From Prevotella sp. (GTDB lineage: Bacteria; Bacteroidota; Bacteroidia; Bacteroidales; Bacteroidaceae), in assembly GCA_017960525.1 (NCBI GenBank), contig JAGCZA010000134.1, forward strand, positions 1 to 41,144: a stretch of 41,144 nt of DNA, written 5' to 3'. Below, piece by piece: positions 8,477-15,569 of this stretch. Made by a program: the position numbers and the translations under genes. A model generated the notes under the pieces. It searched no databases and was not told where the DNA came from. It saw nothing but the letters and a program-made list of their open reading frames with translations. How positions within the stretch are numbered: the stretch's first letter is position 1; each line of letters starts with the position of its first letter.

Positions 8477-9697
8477 TTATTGTTTCTTCTGGACGGGGCG
8501 GATGGTCTTTCCTATGTAGCGAACACTAAAGCCCCAAGTGCTCATACTTTGAGTGAAAATCAAGTGGACGGCATCGCTTGAAGAGTAAGGATTGATGGAC
8601 TTTGTCCAGAACTCGCACCTCCTACCCTCATTGCTGATTGTCATATAGCGGCGCTGACCGGCAGCCGGCATAAATATGGACTTCCCATTAAATTTGCTGG
8701 TCAGACGGCAGCCATAGACATCGTTCTGGATGGTCCATTCAGATGTAGTGCAAGTGAGCAGTTCCTCGATGTCTCCATCGGTTGGCATACCCCAGTCGCC
8801 GCCCCACAGGACGACGGCTGCGTCATCCTCAGCGTCGAGCACGGACTTGCCGTCGCCAATGAAATTGCCATCAGCATCATACCAGCAACACTCTGTATAA
8901 CCGTCTTCAATCTGGTACTTGGCATAGTACTTGTTTTCCGTTTGGCCTTCAGCCGTCCACCTGTAGTTAGGAATATCAAACAGGCGGCCGTCGCTGGTAT
9001 AGCCGGTGTAGCCGGTGGTCTCGCCCCAGGCAAAGTAGAGACCATAGCCTTCGGGCGTGAGGGCACCGATGTTCATATTGGCCCAAAGGGTGCCGGAGGG
9101 CAGGCCAAGGTCCACAGCCTCCACACCTTCGTGCAGCCTGCCTGTGGCGTCGGTGTTGTGGCTGACGTTGTTTTTGATGATGTTGATAATGCTCAAAATG
9201 TCAGCGGCATCAACTGTTCCGTCTCTGTTCACGTCGGCATTGGGCACCAAATTGTTTGCTGCATTGATGCTTGTGGTAATGTTGATGAAACTGATAATGT
9301 CGGCTGCATCAACTTTCCCGTCATAGTTCAGGTCGCCATTTCGCGCCTGAATGGTTACGGTATAGATTACAGCCTCTGGCTTTTTGAATTTCCAAGTCTC
9401 CGTGCCAATGATGGTAATGGTAGCCGTTCCAGGACTTTTGGCGGTGAGTTGGCCGTCATCGTCCACTTCCACGACATCTTCGTTGTCCGACTCGTAGATG
9501 AGTTCTCCGTCATAGCCTTCTGTAGTTTCCACCGAAGGGGCGATGACGGGGTCGCCCCAAAGGGCAATGACGCTGTTGTATGCAAGGAAAATCTCGCACT
9601 GCTGGCGCTGCAAGCCAGTCACCACAGGGCGGTTGTCGGCTGCAACACTCAGGAGAGCAAGCATCAAAACGGTTAATGAAAGCACTGCTCTTTTCAT
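8477..9697 (-). CDS. Secreted Big2/dockerin/FISUMP-domain protein
   Basis: 406 aa with signal peptide (about 1-20). Residues about 30-117 look like a Big2/Ig-like domain (SDNEDVVEVDDDGQLTAKSPGTATITI). About 121-175 contain two dockerin type I calcium-binding repeats, GDLNYDGKVDAADIISFIN and ADVNRDGTVDAADILSIIN, each with the DxNxDGxVDAAD loop. About 193-403 form a FISUMP (Fib_succ_major) domain, starting with the typical AVDLGLPSGTLWANMNIGA. FISUMP proteins of Bacteroidetes are surface or secreted and of unknown role. No cohesin is encoded in this window, so the dockerin-like pair may be an intramolecular calcium-binding module. It is 21 bases downstream of the S41 peptidase gene and 13 bases upstream of the lipoprotein gene. 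Confidence 0.8.
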   Translation of the reverse strand: MKRAVLSLTVLMLALLSVAADNRPVVTGLQRQQCEIFLAYNSVIALWGDPVIAPSVETTEGYDGELIYESDNEDVVEVDDDGQLTAKSPGTATITIIGTETWKFKKPEAVIYTVTIQARNGDLNYDGKVDAADIISFINITTSINAANNLVPNADVNRDGTVDAADILSIINIIKNNVSHNTDATGRLHEGVEAVDLGLPSGTLWANMNIGALTPEGYGLYFAWGETTGYTGYTSDGRLFDIPNYRWTAEGQTENKYYAKYQIEDGYTECCWYDADGNFIGDGKSVLDAEDDAAVVLWGGDWGMPTDGDIEELLTCTTSEWTIQNDVYGCRLTSKFNGKSIFMPAAGQRRYMTISNEGRRCEFWTKSINPYSSSDAVHLIFTQSMSTWGFSVRYIGKTIRPVQKKQ

Positions 9698-9718
9698 AGT
9701 AATTGCTGTTTTAAGTCG

Positions 9719-11428
9719 TTATTTGGATGGTTTCAGGATGTTGCGATACTCGTCTGGCGACTTCAGCAGGCGCACGGCCTCCCGCATCTGTTTGTCGGTG
9801 GCCAGGCCGGCCTCGATGCTGCCGCCCTGATAGTAGTGGGCGGCAATGATGTCCAGTTCGATGGTCTGCTGGATGGCCTCTCGGTGCTTGTCCAGGTCGT
9901 GGGCCACATCGTGGCGCAACTTCTGCTCAAGGGCGTCGAAGGCTTCGCGGGCCTCGTCGTAATAGCCCTCGAACTTGGCCGTCTTTACCAGTTCGGCAAA
10001 CTGCTTTTTCGACACGGGGTCGTAGGTAAAGCCGCTGTCGATGACCCGCTGGCGGAACTCCTGCCAGTCCTGCTCAGTAAGGTGGAACTCCCGTGCAGGG
10101 GCAATCTGCGGATGGCGGGCCAGGTAGTCCACCTCGTAGTCGAACATCACTTCGGTGGAGTCCATTCCGCTGGCCGACAGATAGTAGGTGATGTTGGCCA
10201 TTGTGTCGTTTCTCAGTTCCACATCGGGCTTGATGCCGCCACCGTCGCGCACCTCACGGCCTCCGCGAGTGTGGAAGACATTGGTCAGCGAGTCGGGCAC
10301 GCGGTCGGAGTAGCCGGCCTCGCCGCTCTCCTCACGCCGTTTCTTGTAGTTGATGGCTTGGATGCAGCGGCCGCTGGGAATGTAATAGTGCGAGGTGGTA
10401 ATCTTGACATTGGCATTGTAGGGCAGGTCGAGTGGCACCTGTACGAGGCCCTTGCCGTAAGTGCGCGTGCCCAAGACCACGGCGCGGTCGAGATCCTGCA
10501 GGGCACCGCTGGTGATTTCGCTGGCCGAGGCCGTCTCGCCGTTCACCAGCACCACCAGAGGCATCACCGTATCGACCGGCTCCAGGCGCGTCTTGTACGT
10601 GCGGTTGGCCTGGCGCACCTTGCCTCGGTTCTCGACCACCACCTGCTCCTGCGGCACCCAGATGTTCACGATGTCTACGGCCTCCATTTCAGAGCCGCCG
10701 CCGTTGCTGCGCAAGTCGAACACCAGACCCTTGGCACCCTGCTTCTTCAGTTCGATAAAGGCGCGGCGCACTTCCTTGGCGCAGCCCTCGGTGAACTGGT
10801 TCAGGTTGATGTAGCCGATAGAGTCGGCGCGCATCCCATAGTAGGGCAGTTCGGGCAACTTGATGTTGCGGCGCGTAATCTTGAACAGCATCTCCTTGCC
10901 CGTTGAGGGGCGGCGCACCTTCAGCACAAAGGTGGTGCCCGGGTCGCCGCGCAGGCGCGAACTGACGTAGTTGACGGGCTTGCCAATCATCGTCGAGTCG
11001 TCGATGGACAGGATGACGTCGCCTTTCTTCAGCCCCACCTCGGCGGCAGGCATCCCCTCGTAGGGTTCGTCCACCACCACGTTTTTCAGTTTCGAGTGGT
11101 ATTTCACCAGCGCGCCGATGCCGGCATACTTGCCTGTGAGCATCATCTCCAGTTTCTTGCTATCCTCCTCGGGGTAGTACTCGGTGTAGGGGTCGAGCGA
11201 GCGCAGCATACCCCTGATGGCCGCCGTCATTGTAGGTGCCGGCGCCAGCGTGTCGACGTAGAACAGGTCGAGGTTGCTGTAGAGCGAGTTGAAGATGTCC
11301 ATCTGCTTGCCCACCTCCAGCAGGTGGTTGCTCTGGCAACTGGCGCCGAGGGGCAGGAGCATCATCAGGCAGAGAGGCACGACAGGGAACAGCCGCCGTG
11401 CCGCCTTGGTCCATATTCTTTTCATCAT
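9719..11428 (-). CDS. S41 family C-terminal processing peptidase (CtpA/Prc type)
   Basis: 569 aa, exported (hydrophobic N-terminus to about residue 30). A PDZ domain spans about 85-180 (GIGALVKYHS, GMPAAEVGLKKGDVILSIDD), followed by the peptidase core. The Ser-Lys dyad is visible: Ser301 in ETASASE and Lys326 in TRTYGKG, 25 residues apart as in CtpA/Prc enzymes. A helical C-terminal region follows. Family members cleave periplasmic proteins near their C-termini. It is the first gene of the minus-strand operon, so it could process the secreted dockerin, lipoprotein and hydrolase products encoded downstream, which is inference. Only a weak promoter-like site (TTAATTTGC on the minus strand, 11467-11475) is seen upstream. 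Confidence 0.9.
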   Translation of the reverse strand: MMKRIWTKAARRLFPVVPLCLMMLLPLGASCQSNHLLEVGKQMDIFNSLYSNLDLFYVDTLAPAPTMTAAIRGMLRSLDPYTEYYPEEDSKKLEMMLTGKYAGIGALVKYHSKLKNVVVDEPYEGMPAAEVGLKKGDVILSIDDSTMIGKPVNYVSSRLRGDPGTTFVLKVRRPSTGKEMLFKITRRNIKLPELPYYGMRADSIGYINLNQFTEGCAKEVRRAFIELKKQGAKGLVFDLRSNGGGSEMEAVDIVNIWVPQEQVVVENRGKVRQANRTYKTRLEPVDTVMPLVVLVNGETASASEITSGALQDLDRAVVLGTRTYGKGLVQVPLDLPYNANVKITTSHYYIPSGRCIQAINYKKRREESGEAGYSDRVPDSLTNVFHTRGGREVRDGGGIKPDVELRNDTMANITYYLSASGMDSTEVMFDYEVDYLARHPQIAPAREFHLTEQDWQEFRQRVIDSGFTYDPVSKKQFAELVKTAKFEGYYDEAREAFDALEQKLRHDVAHDLDKHREAIQQTIELDIIAAHYYQGGSIEAGLATDKQMREAVRLLKSPDEYRNILKPSK

Positions 11429-11466
11429 TGTTTCTTCTCTCTTACGGTTTTGTTGTTATGTCGGTT

Positions 11467-11475
11467 GCAAATTAA
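11467..11475 (-). promoter_or_regulatory. Possible promoter -7 box upstream of the S41 operon
   Basis: The minus strand reads TTAATTTGC, one mismatch from TAnnTTTGC, about 40 bases before the S41 start. No convincing -33 box is seen, so the operon could also be read from the toxin-antitoxin promoter. Confidence 0.3.
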
Positions 11476-11499
11476 TGGTAGAAACTACTCTTTAGTTCG

Positions 11500-11841
11500 T
11501 TATTCGAGTCCGTTCTTCATCATCAGTTTAAGCAGGTCACGGTTGGAGATGCTGGCCTGGTCGGACTTGTCGTAAATGGTGACGAGCGTGATGTCTGCTC
11601 CGTCGGTCTCTACGAGCACAGTATGGGTAATGACCCTTGCGCCACCGCGCTTGCCCTTGGCCTTCGAGGCGATGGGGAAGCGAACCTTGCGCAGATGCTT
11701 GCCAAGCGGTTCTCCCTGAAGCGGCGACTTGCGCAGGGCATCGAGGAAATCACGGAAGTCGTCTTTCATCGAAGGATAACGCTTGGCGAGTTGTTTCAGT
11801 TCGCGGGCGAAGTCGGGAGTGGTTTCGATCCTACAGTTCAT
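11500..11841 (-). CDS. RelE/ParE-family toxin
   Basis: 113 aa, small and basic, with the RelE/ParE-superfamily pattern: MNCRIETTPDFARELKQLAKRYPS (first strand and helix), LGKHLRKVRFPI, GGARVITHTVL, DITLVTIYDKSDQASIS. Members are ribosome-dependent mRNA interferases or gyrase inhibitors; the sequence alone does not decide which. It overlaps the preceding antitoxin gene by 11 bp, the usual tight coupling of such pairs. The order is antitoxin first, then toxin. The product probably acts in the cytoplasm and is neutralised by the protein encoded at 11831-12055. Confidence 0.8.
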   Translation of the reverse strand: MNCRIETTPDFARELKQLAKRYPSMKDDFRDFLDALRKSPLQGEPLGKHLRKVRFPIASKAKGKRGGARVITHTVLVETDGADITLVTIYDKSDQASISNRDLLKLMMKNGLE

Positions 11842-12055
11842 TTAGCAATTCCTCCGCATTGACACCTTGGAGCCGGCCGTCCTTCATTTGGCGAACCTGG
11901 CCGAAGGCGTGGTCAATCTTTGCAAGGGCCTGCTCCTGTGCTGTGGCTTTCTGACGCACCACATCGGCCTCGCTATAAGTCCACCCCATCTTGGAGACAA
12001 TCTTCTTGAAGAAACTGACCTCGTGGTTGGGAATGTTGATTGTAATTGCCGTCAT
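11831..12055 (-). CDS. Antitoxin partner of the RelE/ParE toxin
   Basis: 74 aa if started at the ATG at 12055 (MTAITINIPNHEVSFFKK). The sequence has a short beta strand (ITINIPN) like ribbon-helix-helix or Phd-type antitoxins, a predicted helix (SFFKKIVSKMGW), and a C-terminal acidic toxin-binding tail (LQGVNAEELLNEL). An upstream in-frame ATG at 12085 is rejected because it would lie inside the promoter -7 box at 12082-12090. The gene overlaps the toxin start by 11 bp. As for other antitoxins it probably represses its own promoter. The exact DNA-binding class is uncertain. Confidence 0.75.
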   Translation of the reverse strand: MTAITINIPNHEVSFFKKIVSKMGWTYSEADVVRQKATAQEQALAKIDHAFGQVRQMKDGRLQGVNAEELLNEL

Positions 12056-12081
12056 ATCAGTTATATTACTATGATTCGGAT

Positions 12082-12114
12082 GCAAAAGTACAACAAATTA
12101 TTTAATCTACCAAA
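12082..12114 (-). promoter_or_regulatory. Toxin-antitoxin promoter
   Basis: On the minus strand TTTG (12111-12114) is followed after exactly 20 bp by TACTTTTGC (12082-12090), a full Bacteroidetes promoter. It sets the transcription start near 12075, which fixes the antitoxin start at 12055. Confidence 0.75.
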
Positions 12115-12148
12115 CTATTTCAGATTATTTCACCAGTCTGGGCATTTA

Positions 12149-12163
12149 CCACAAAAGATGCCG
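12149..12163. repeat. 15-bp sequence shared with 291-305
   Basis: CCACAAAAGATGCCG occurs here and at 291-305, in both cases preceded about 10 bases earlier by TCTGG. Both copies are in intergenic DNA. Confidence 0.5.
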
Positions 12164-12200
12164 GGAAAAGCGACGTTTGCCCGCACCTCTTGCGTTGGAA

Positions 12201-12307
12201 GGCCGGAGGTAAAGTTAAATCAATGACGTTGAACGTTAAATCAATGACATTGAATGATAAATCAAAGGCATTGAACGTTAAATCAATGTCATTGTTTTAA
12301 CTTTTTT
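12201..12307 (+). repeat. Modular GTTAAAT repeat array, copy A (four units)
   Basis: After GGCCGGA-nnn-AAA come three 21-bp units, GTTAAAT + 11-bp core + AAC/AAT, at 12214, 12235 and 12256, then a 25-bp near-palindromic closing unit (12277-12301) and CTTTTTT. Cores are CAATGACGTTG, CAATGACATTG and a variant; the closing core CAATGTCATTG is the exact complement of the second core. The same layout with a different core is at 40517-40581. It lies between the antitoxin promoter and the GH35 promoter. Confidence 0.85.
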
Positions 12308-12330
12308 GTTTCAAAATGGTGACCGTTTTA

Positions 12331-12363
12331 TTTGTCAGTTCATTTTTTTTGTTGTATCTTTGC
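12331..12363 (+). promoter_or_regulatory. GH35 promoter
   Basis: TTTG (12331-12334), 20 bp, TATCTTTGC (12355-12363): a textbook Bacteroidetes promoter. The GH35 ATG is at 12399, giving a leader of about 30 bases. Confidence 0.85.
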
Positions 12364-12398
12364 AGCACTAAAGCAAATACAGTACAAACCAAACAACT

Positions 12399-14762
12399 AT
12401 GAAAACCAAACAATTATTGAAGACTTTGCTGCTGGCCACAGCCCTGACGACCACCGCCACGCTTGGTGCGCAAGCAGCCCCACAGCGCCCAGGCTCTTTT
12501 ACCGTGGGCGACAAGACTTTCCTGCTCAACGGCCAGCCCTTCGTGGTGAAGGCCGCCGAGGTTCACTATCCCCGCATCCCACGCCCCTACTGGGAGCACC
12601 GCATCCAGATGTGCAAGGCACTGGGAATGAACGCCGTATGCATCTACATCTTCTGGAACATCCACGAGCAGCGCGAGGGCGAGTTCGACTTCACGGGCAA
12701 CAGCGATGTGGCTGAGTTCTGCCGACTGGCCCAGAAGAACGGCCTCTATGTCATCGTGCGTCCCGGCCCATACGTCTGCGCCGAGTGGGAGATGGGCGGT
12801 CTGCCCTGGTGGCTGCTGAAGAAAAAAGACATTCGCCTGCGCGAGCGCGACCCCTATTTTATGGAGCGCGTGAAGATATTCGAGCAGAAGGTGGGCGAGC
12901 AACTGAAGCCGCTGACCATCCAGAACGGCGGCCCCATCATTATGGTTCAGGTGGAGAATGAATATGGTTCCTACGGCGAGGACAAGCCATACGTCTCGGA
13001 GATTCGCGACTGTCTGCGCGGCATCTACGGCAAGGAACTGGCGCTGTTCCAGTGCGACTGGTCCAGTAATTTCGAGAAGAACGGCCTCGACGACCTCACT
13101 TGGACGATGAACTTCGGCACGGGCGCCAACATCGACGACCAGTTCCGCCGCCTCGGCCAACTGCGTCCCAATGCGCCGAAGATGTGCTCCGAGTTCTGGA
13201 GCGGCTGGTTCGACAAGTGGGGCGCCCGCCACGAGACGCGCCCCGCCAAGGATATGGTCGACGGTATGGACGAAATGCTCTCGAAGGGCATCAGTTTCTC
13301 GCTCTATATGACCCACGGCGGCACTTCCTTCGGTCACTGGGCAGGCGCCAACTCGCCCGGCTTCGCCCCCGATGTCACCTCCTACGACTACGACGCCCCC
13401 ATCAATGAATACGGCCTCGTTACCCCGAAATTCTGGGAACTGCGCACGATGATGCAGAAATACTCGGACAAGAAACTCCCAGCCGTTCCCAAGGCTCCGA
13501 TGGGCATTATCACCATTCCCAAGTTCGAGTTGAAGGAGTTTGCTCCGCTGATTACCGGCATCAGCCAAGTCGTTGTTTCACCTGAGCCAAAGACTTTTGA
13601 AGAAATGGATATGGGCTGGGGTACTATGTCCTACACGACAATCCTGCCTGAGTTCAAGAGCCAGAGCGTGCTTACTGGCGAGTTCCACGACTTCGCACAA
13701 GTGTTCATCGACGGCAAGTATATTGGCAAGATTGACCGTGTGAAGAACGAAAAGTCGCTCACCCTGCCCCCGATGAGGAAAGATGCAGAACTTTCCATCA
13801 TCGTTGAAGGTATGGGCCGCATCAACTTCGGGCGTGCCATCAAGGACTTCAAAGGCATTATTGGCAATGTGACGATTACCAGCGATTTGGAAAAATATGA
13901 GATGACGGTGAAACCTAAGACGTGGGTTAATGCCACTATTCCCGACGATTACCAAACCGCTGTAAAGGCATTTGAAACCAAAGTGCCTAAAACCACAAAG
14001 GGCGATTTCCTCAAAGCAGGCTACCATCGCGGCTACTTCACGCTGAAGAAGGTGGGCGACACCTTCCTGAACTTCGAGACTTGGGGCAAGGGTCAGGTCT
14101 ATGTGAACGGCCACGCTATGGGCCGCATCTGGAGCATCGGCCCGCAGCAGACGCTCTACGTGCCTGGCTGCTGGCTGAAGAAAGGCAAGAACGAAATCAT
14201 TGTCCTCGACATAGTCGGCCCTCGTGAGGCCGTGGTCTGGGGCCAGGCCGAGCCTGAACTGAACAAACTCCAACTGGAAAAGAGCAACAAGCACAACAAC
14301 ATCGGCGACAAGCCCGACCTCAACTCCGCCACCCCCTGTCCCGTAAACGGCGGTAAATCCGCCGTCACCGCAAAGCCAGGTAACGGCTGGCAGACCTTCC
14401 GCTTCACCACCCCGCAAAAGGGCCGCTACCTCGCCATCGAAGTTCTCTCCACCCAGAAGGACAACGACCGCGTCGCCATTGCCGAACTGTACCTGCAAGG
14501 CACCGACGGCAAACGACTGAGCCGCGAGCCGTGGACCACGAAGTACGCCAACAGTGAGGAGGAAAACGGCAACCACACCGGCGACAAGGTCTTCGACCTG
14601 CAGGAGTCCACCTACTGGCAGACGGAGCGCGGCGCCTCTGCGCCCCACCTCCTGGTCATCGACCTCGGCTCCGTCCAGACCGTCTCTGCCCTCGAATACC
14701 TGCCCCGCGCCGAACAAGGTGCCCCCGGCAGCATCAAAGACTTCAAGGTCTATCTCTATTAA
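12399..14762 (+). CDS. GH35 beta-galactosidase with C-terminal F5/8-type (discoidin-like) domain
   Basis: 787 aa with a signal peptide (cut near AQAA, residue about 27). The GH35 (beta/alpha)8 barrel covers about 32-360. The acid/base is Glu188 in QVENEYG and the nucleophile Glu265 in CSEFWSGWFDKWG. The TIM barrel is followed by the beta-sandwich domains usual in GH35, and the last about 130 residues resemble an F5/8 type C carbohydrate-binding module (LLVIDLGSVQTVSALEYLPR). It hydrolyses terminal beta-galactosides, probably from arabinogalactan or other plant side chains, in the periplasm. It is transcribed alone from the promoter at 12331-12363 and ends at the terminator at 14776-14816. The neighbouring GH43 genes fit a shared arabinose/galactose substrate, which is inference. 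Confidence 0.93.
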   Translation: MKTKQLLKTLLLATALTTTATLGAQAAPQRPGSFTVGDKTFLLNGQPFVVKAAEVHYPRIPRPYWEHRIQMCKALGMNAVCIYIFWNIHEQREGEFDFTGNSDVAEFCRLAQKNGLYVIVRPGPYVCAEWEMGGLPWWLLKKKDIRLRERDPYFMERVKIFEQKVGEQLKPLTIQNGGPIIMVQVENEYGSYGEDKPYVSEIRDCLRGIYGKELALFQCDWSSNFEKNGLDDLTWTMNFGTGANIDDQFRRLGQLRPNAPKMCSEFWSGWFDKWGARHETRPAKDMVDGMDEMLSKGISFSLYMTHGGTSFGHWAGANSPGFAPDVTSYDYDAPINEYGLVTPKFWELRTMMQKYSDKKLPAVPKAPMGIITIPKFELKEFAPLITGISQVVVSPEPKTFEEMDMGWGTMSYTTILPEFKSQSVLTGEFHDFAQVFIDGKYIGKIDRVKNEKSLTLPPMRKDAELSIIVEGMGRINFGRAIKDFKGIIGNVTITSDLEKYEMTVKPKTWVNATIPDDYQTAVKAFETKVPKTTKGDFLKAGYHRGYFTLKKVGDTFLNFETWGKGQVYVNGHAMGRIWSIGPQQTLYVPGCWLKKGKNEIIVLDIVGPREAVVWGQAEPELNKLQLEKSNKHNNIGDKPDLNSATPCPVNGGKSAVTAKPGNGWQTFRFTTPQKGRYLAIEVLSTQKDNDRVAIAELYLQGTDGKRLSREPWTTKYANSEEENGNHTGDKVFDLQESTYWQTERGASAPHLLVIDLGSVQTVSALEYLPRAEQGAPGSIKDFKVYLY

Positions 14763-14775
14763 GGAAACATCTATC

Positions 14776-14816
14776 ACGCAAAAGGGTGCTTCGCATTGCG
14801 AGGCACCCTTTTGCGT
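14776..14816. terminator. Bidirectional terminator between GH35 and the sugar transferase
   Basis: 19-bp stem ACGCAAAAGGGTGCTTCGC (14776-14794), loop ATT, complement GCGAGGCACCCTTTTGCGT (14798-14816), with one G-T pair. It lies 14 bases after the GH35 stop and 15 bases after the end of the convergent transferase gene, so it can serve both. Confidence 0.85.
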
Positions 14817-14831
14817 AGCAGGAATACAAGT

Positions 14832-15461
14832 TCAGAACTTCTTGCCGAACACAATATTGATGAAAGTGTTGAAAAGAATCTTAGTATCAAGCCACCACGA
14901 GCGATGCTCCAGATAGTAGAGATCCAGCTCCAGGCGGCGGAGCATCTTCTCTATCGTGTCGGTGTAACCATTGTAGAGAGTAGCGTAGCTGGTCACGCCA
15001 GGACGAATCTGGTAGAGATAGACATAGCGTGGGTCATGCTCCAGAATCTGCTTGATGAAGAACTCGCGCTCAGGACGGGGACCAATGAAGGCCATATCGC
15101 CCTTCCACACGTTCCACAATTGCGGCAGTTCGTCCAGATGGTGGTCGCGCAAGAATCGGCCAATCTTTGTCATTCGGTTGTCCTTCTCGTGCTGGTAGAG
15201 GGCAGGCCCGTCTTTCTCAGCGTCGACACGCATAGAACGGAACTTATAGATGTTGAATGGCCGCCCGAAACGCCCTATCCTCTCCTGCTTGAAGATGACG
15301 GGGCCTCCGTCTTCGCGCTTCACCAGAATATAGCAGATGAGGAACAGCGGAGAAAAGATGAGGAGGCAGAGAGAGGCAATGATAAAGTCGTTGATACGCT
15401 TGACATTCCTTTCAAACTCATTCATGCCATCCAGCACATATCCATTTTCAAGTTTTGTCAT
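14832..15461 (-). CDS. Bacterial sugar transferase (polyprenyl-phosphate hexose-1-phosphate transferase)
   Basis: 209 aa, short PglC-like form. One hydrophobic segment (about 24-47, FIIASLCLLIFSPLFLICYILV) precedes the catalytic domain. Diagnostic motifs are KREDGGPVIFKQERIGRFG, YKFRSMRVDA, DELPQLWNVWKGDMAFIGPRPE and RPGVTSYATL. Family members move a sugar-1-phosphate from a nucleotide sugar to undecaprenyl phosphate as the first step of capsule, O-antigen or glycoprotein glycan synthesis. It stands alone here, without other glycan-synthesis genes, and is separated from the GH43 gene by 108 bases. No promoter of the usual form was seen. The substrate sugar cannot be told from the sequence. 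Confidence 0.9.
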   Translation of the reverse strand: MTKLENGYVLDGMNEFERNVKRINDFIIASLCLLIFSPLFLICYILVKREDGGPVIFKQERIGRFGRPFNIYKFRSMRVDAEKDGPALYQHEKDNRMTKIGRFLRDHHLDELPQLWNVWKGDMAFIGPRPEREFFIKQILEHDPRYVYLYQIRPGVTSYATLYNGYTDTIEKMLRRLELDLYYLEHRSWWLDTKILFNTFINIVFGKKF

Positions 15462-15569
15462 ACTCTGTGGGTATTTTTACTTGAATAACGGATTTTAAGG
15501 AATATTATTATATTTATCCTAATAAATATGTAAACATTCCTAATGTGCCGCCCCGTATGCTCCTCGTAT

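Noticed and set aside
8477-9697. Dockerin repeats as evidence of a cellulosome
   Set aside because: No cohesin-bearing scaffoldin is in the window, and dockerin-like pairs are common in non-cellulosomal Bacteroidetes proteins.
12056-12085. Upstream start for the antitoxin (MHPNHSNITD...)
   Set aside because: It lies within the -7 box of a well-formed promoter, so it could not be transcribed from it.
12214-12301. Regularly spaced repeats considered as a CRISPR array
   Set aside because: Units are contiguous 21-bp repeats without 30-bp unique spacers, and no cas genes are present.
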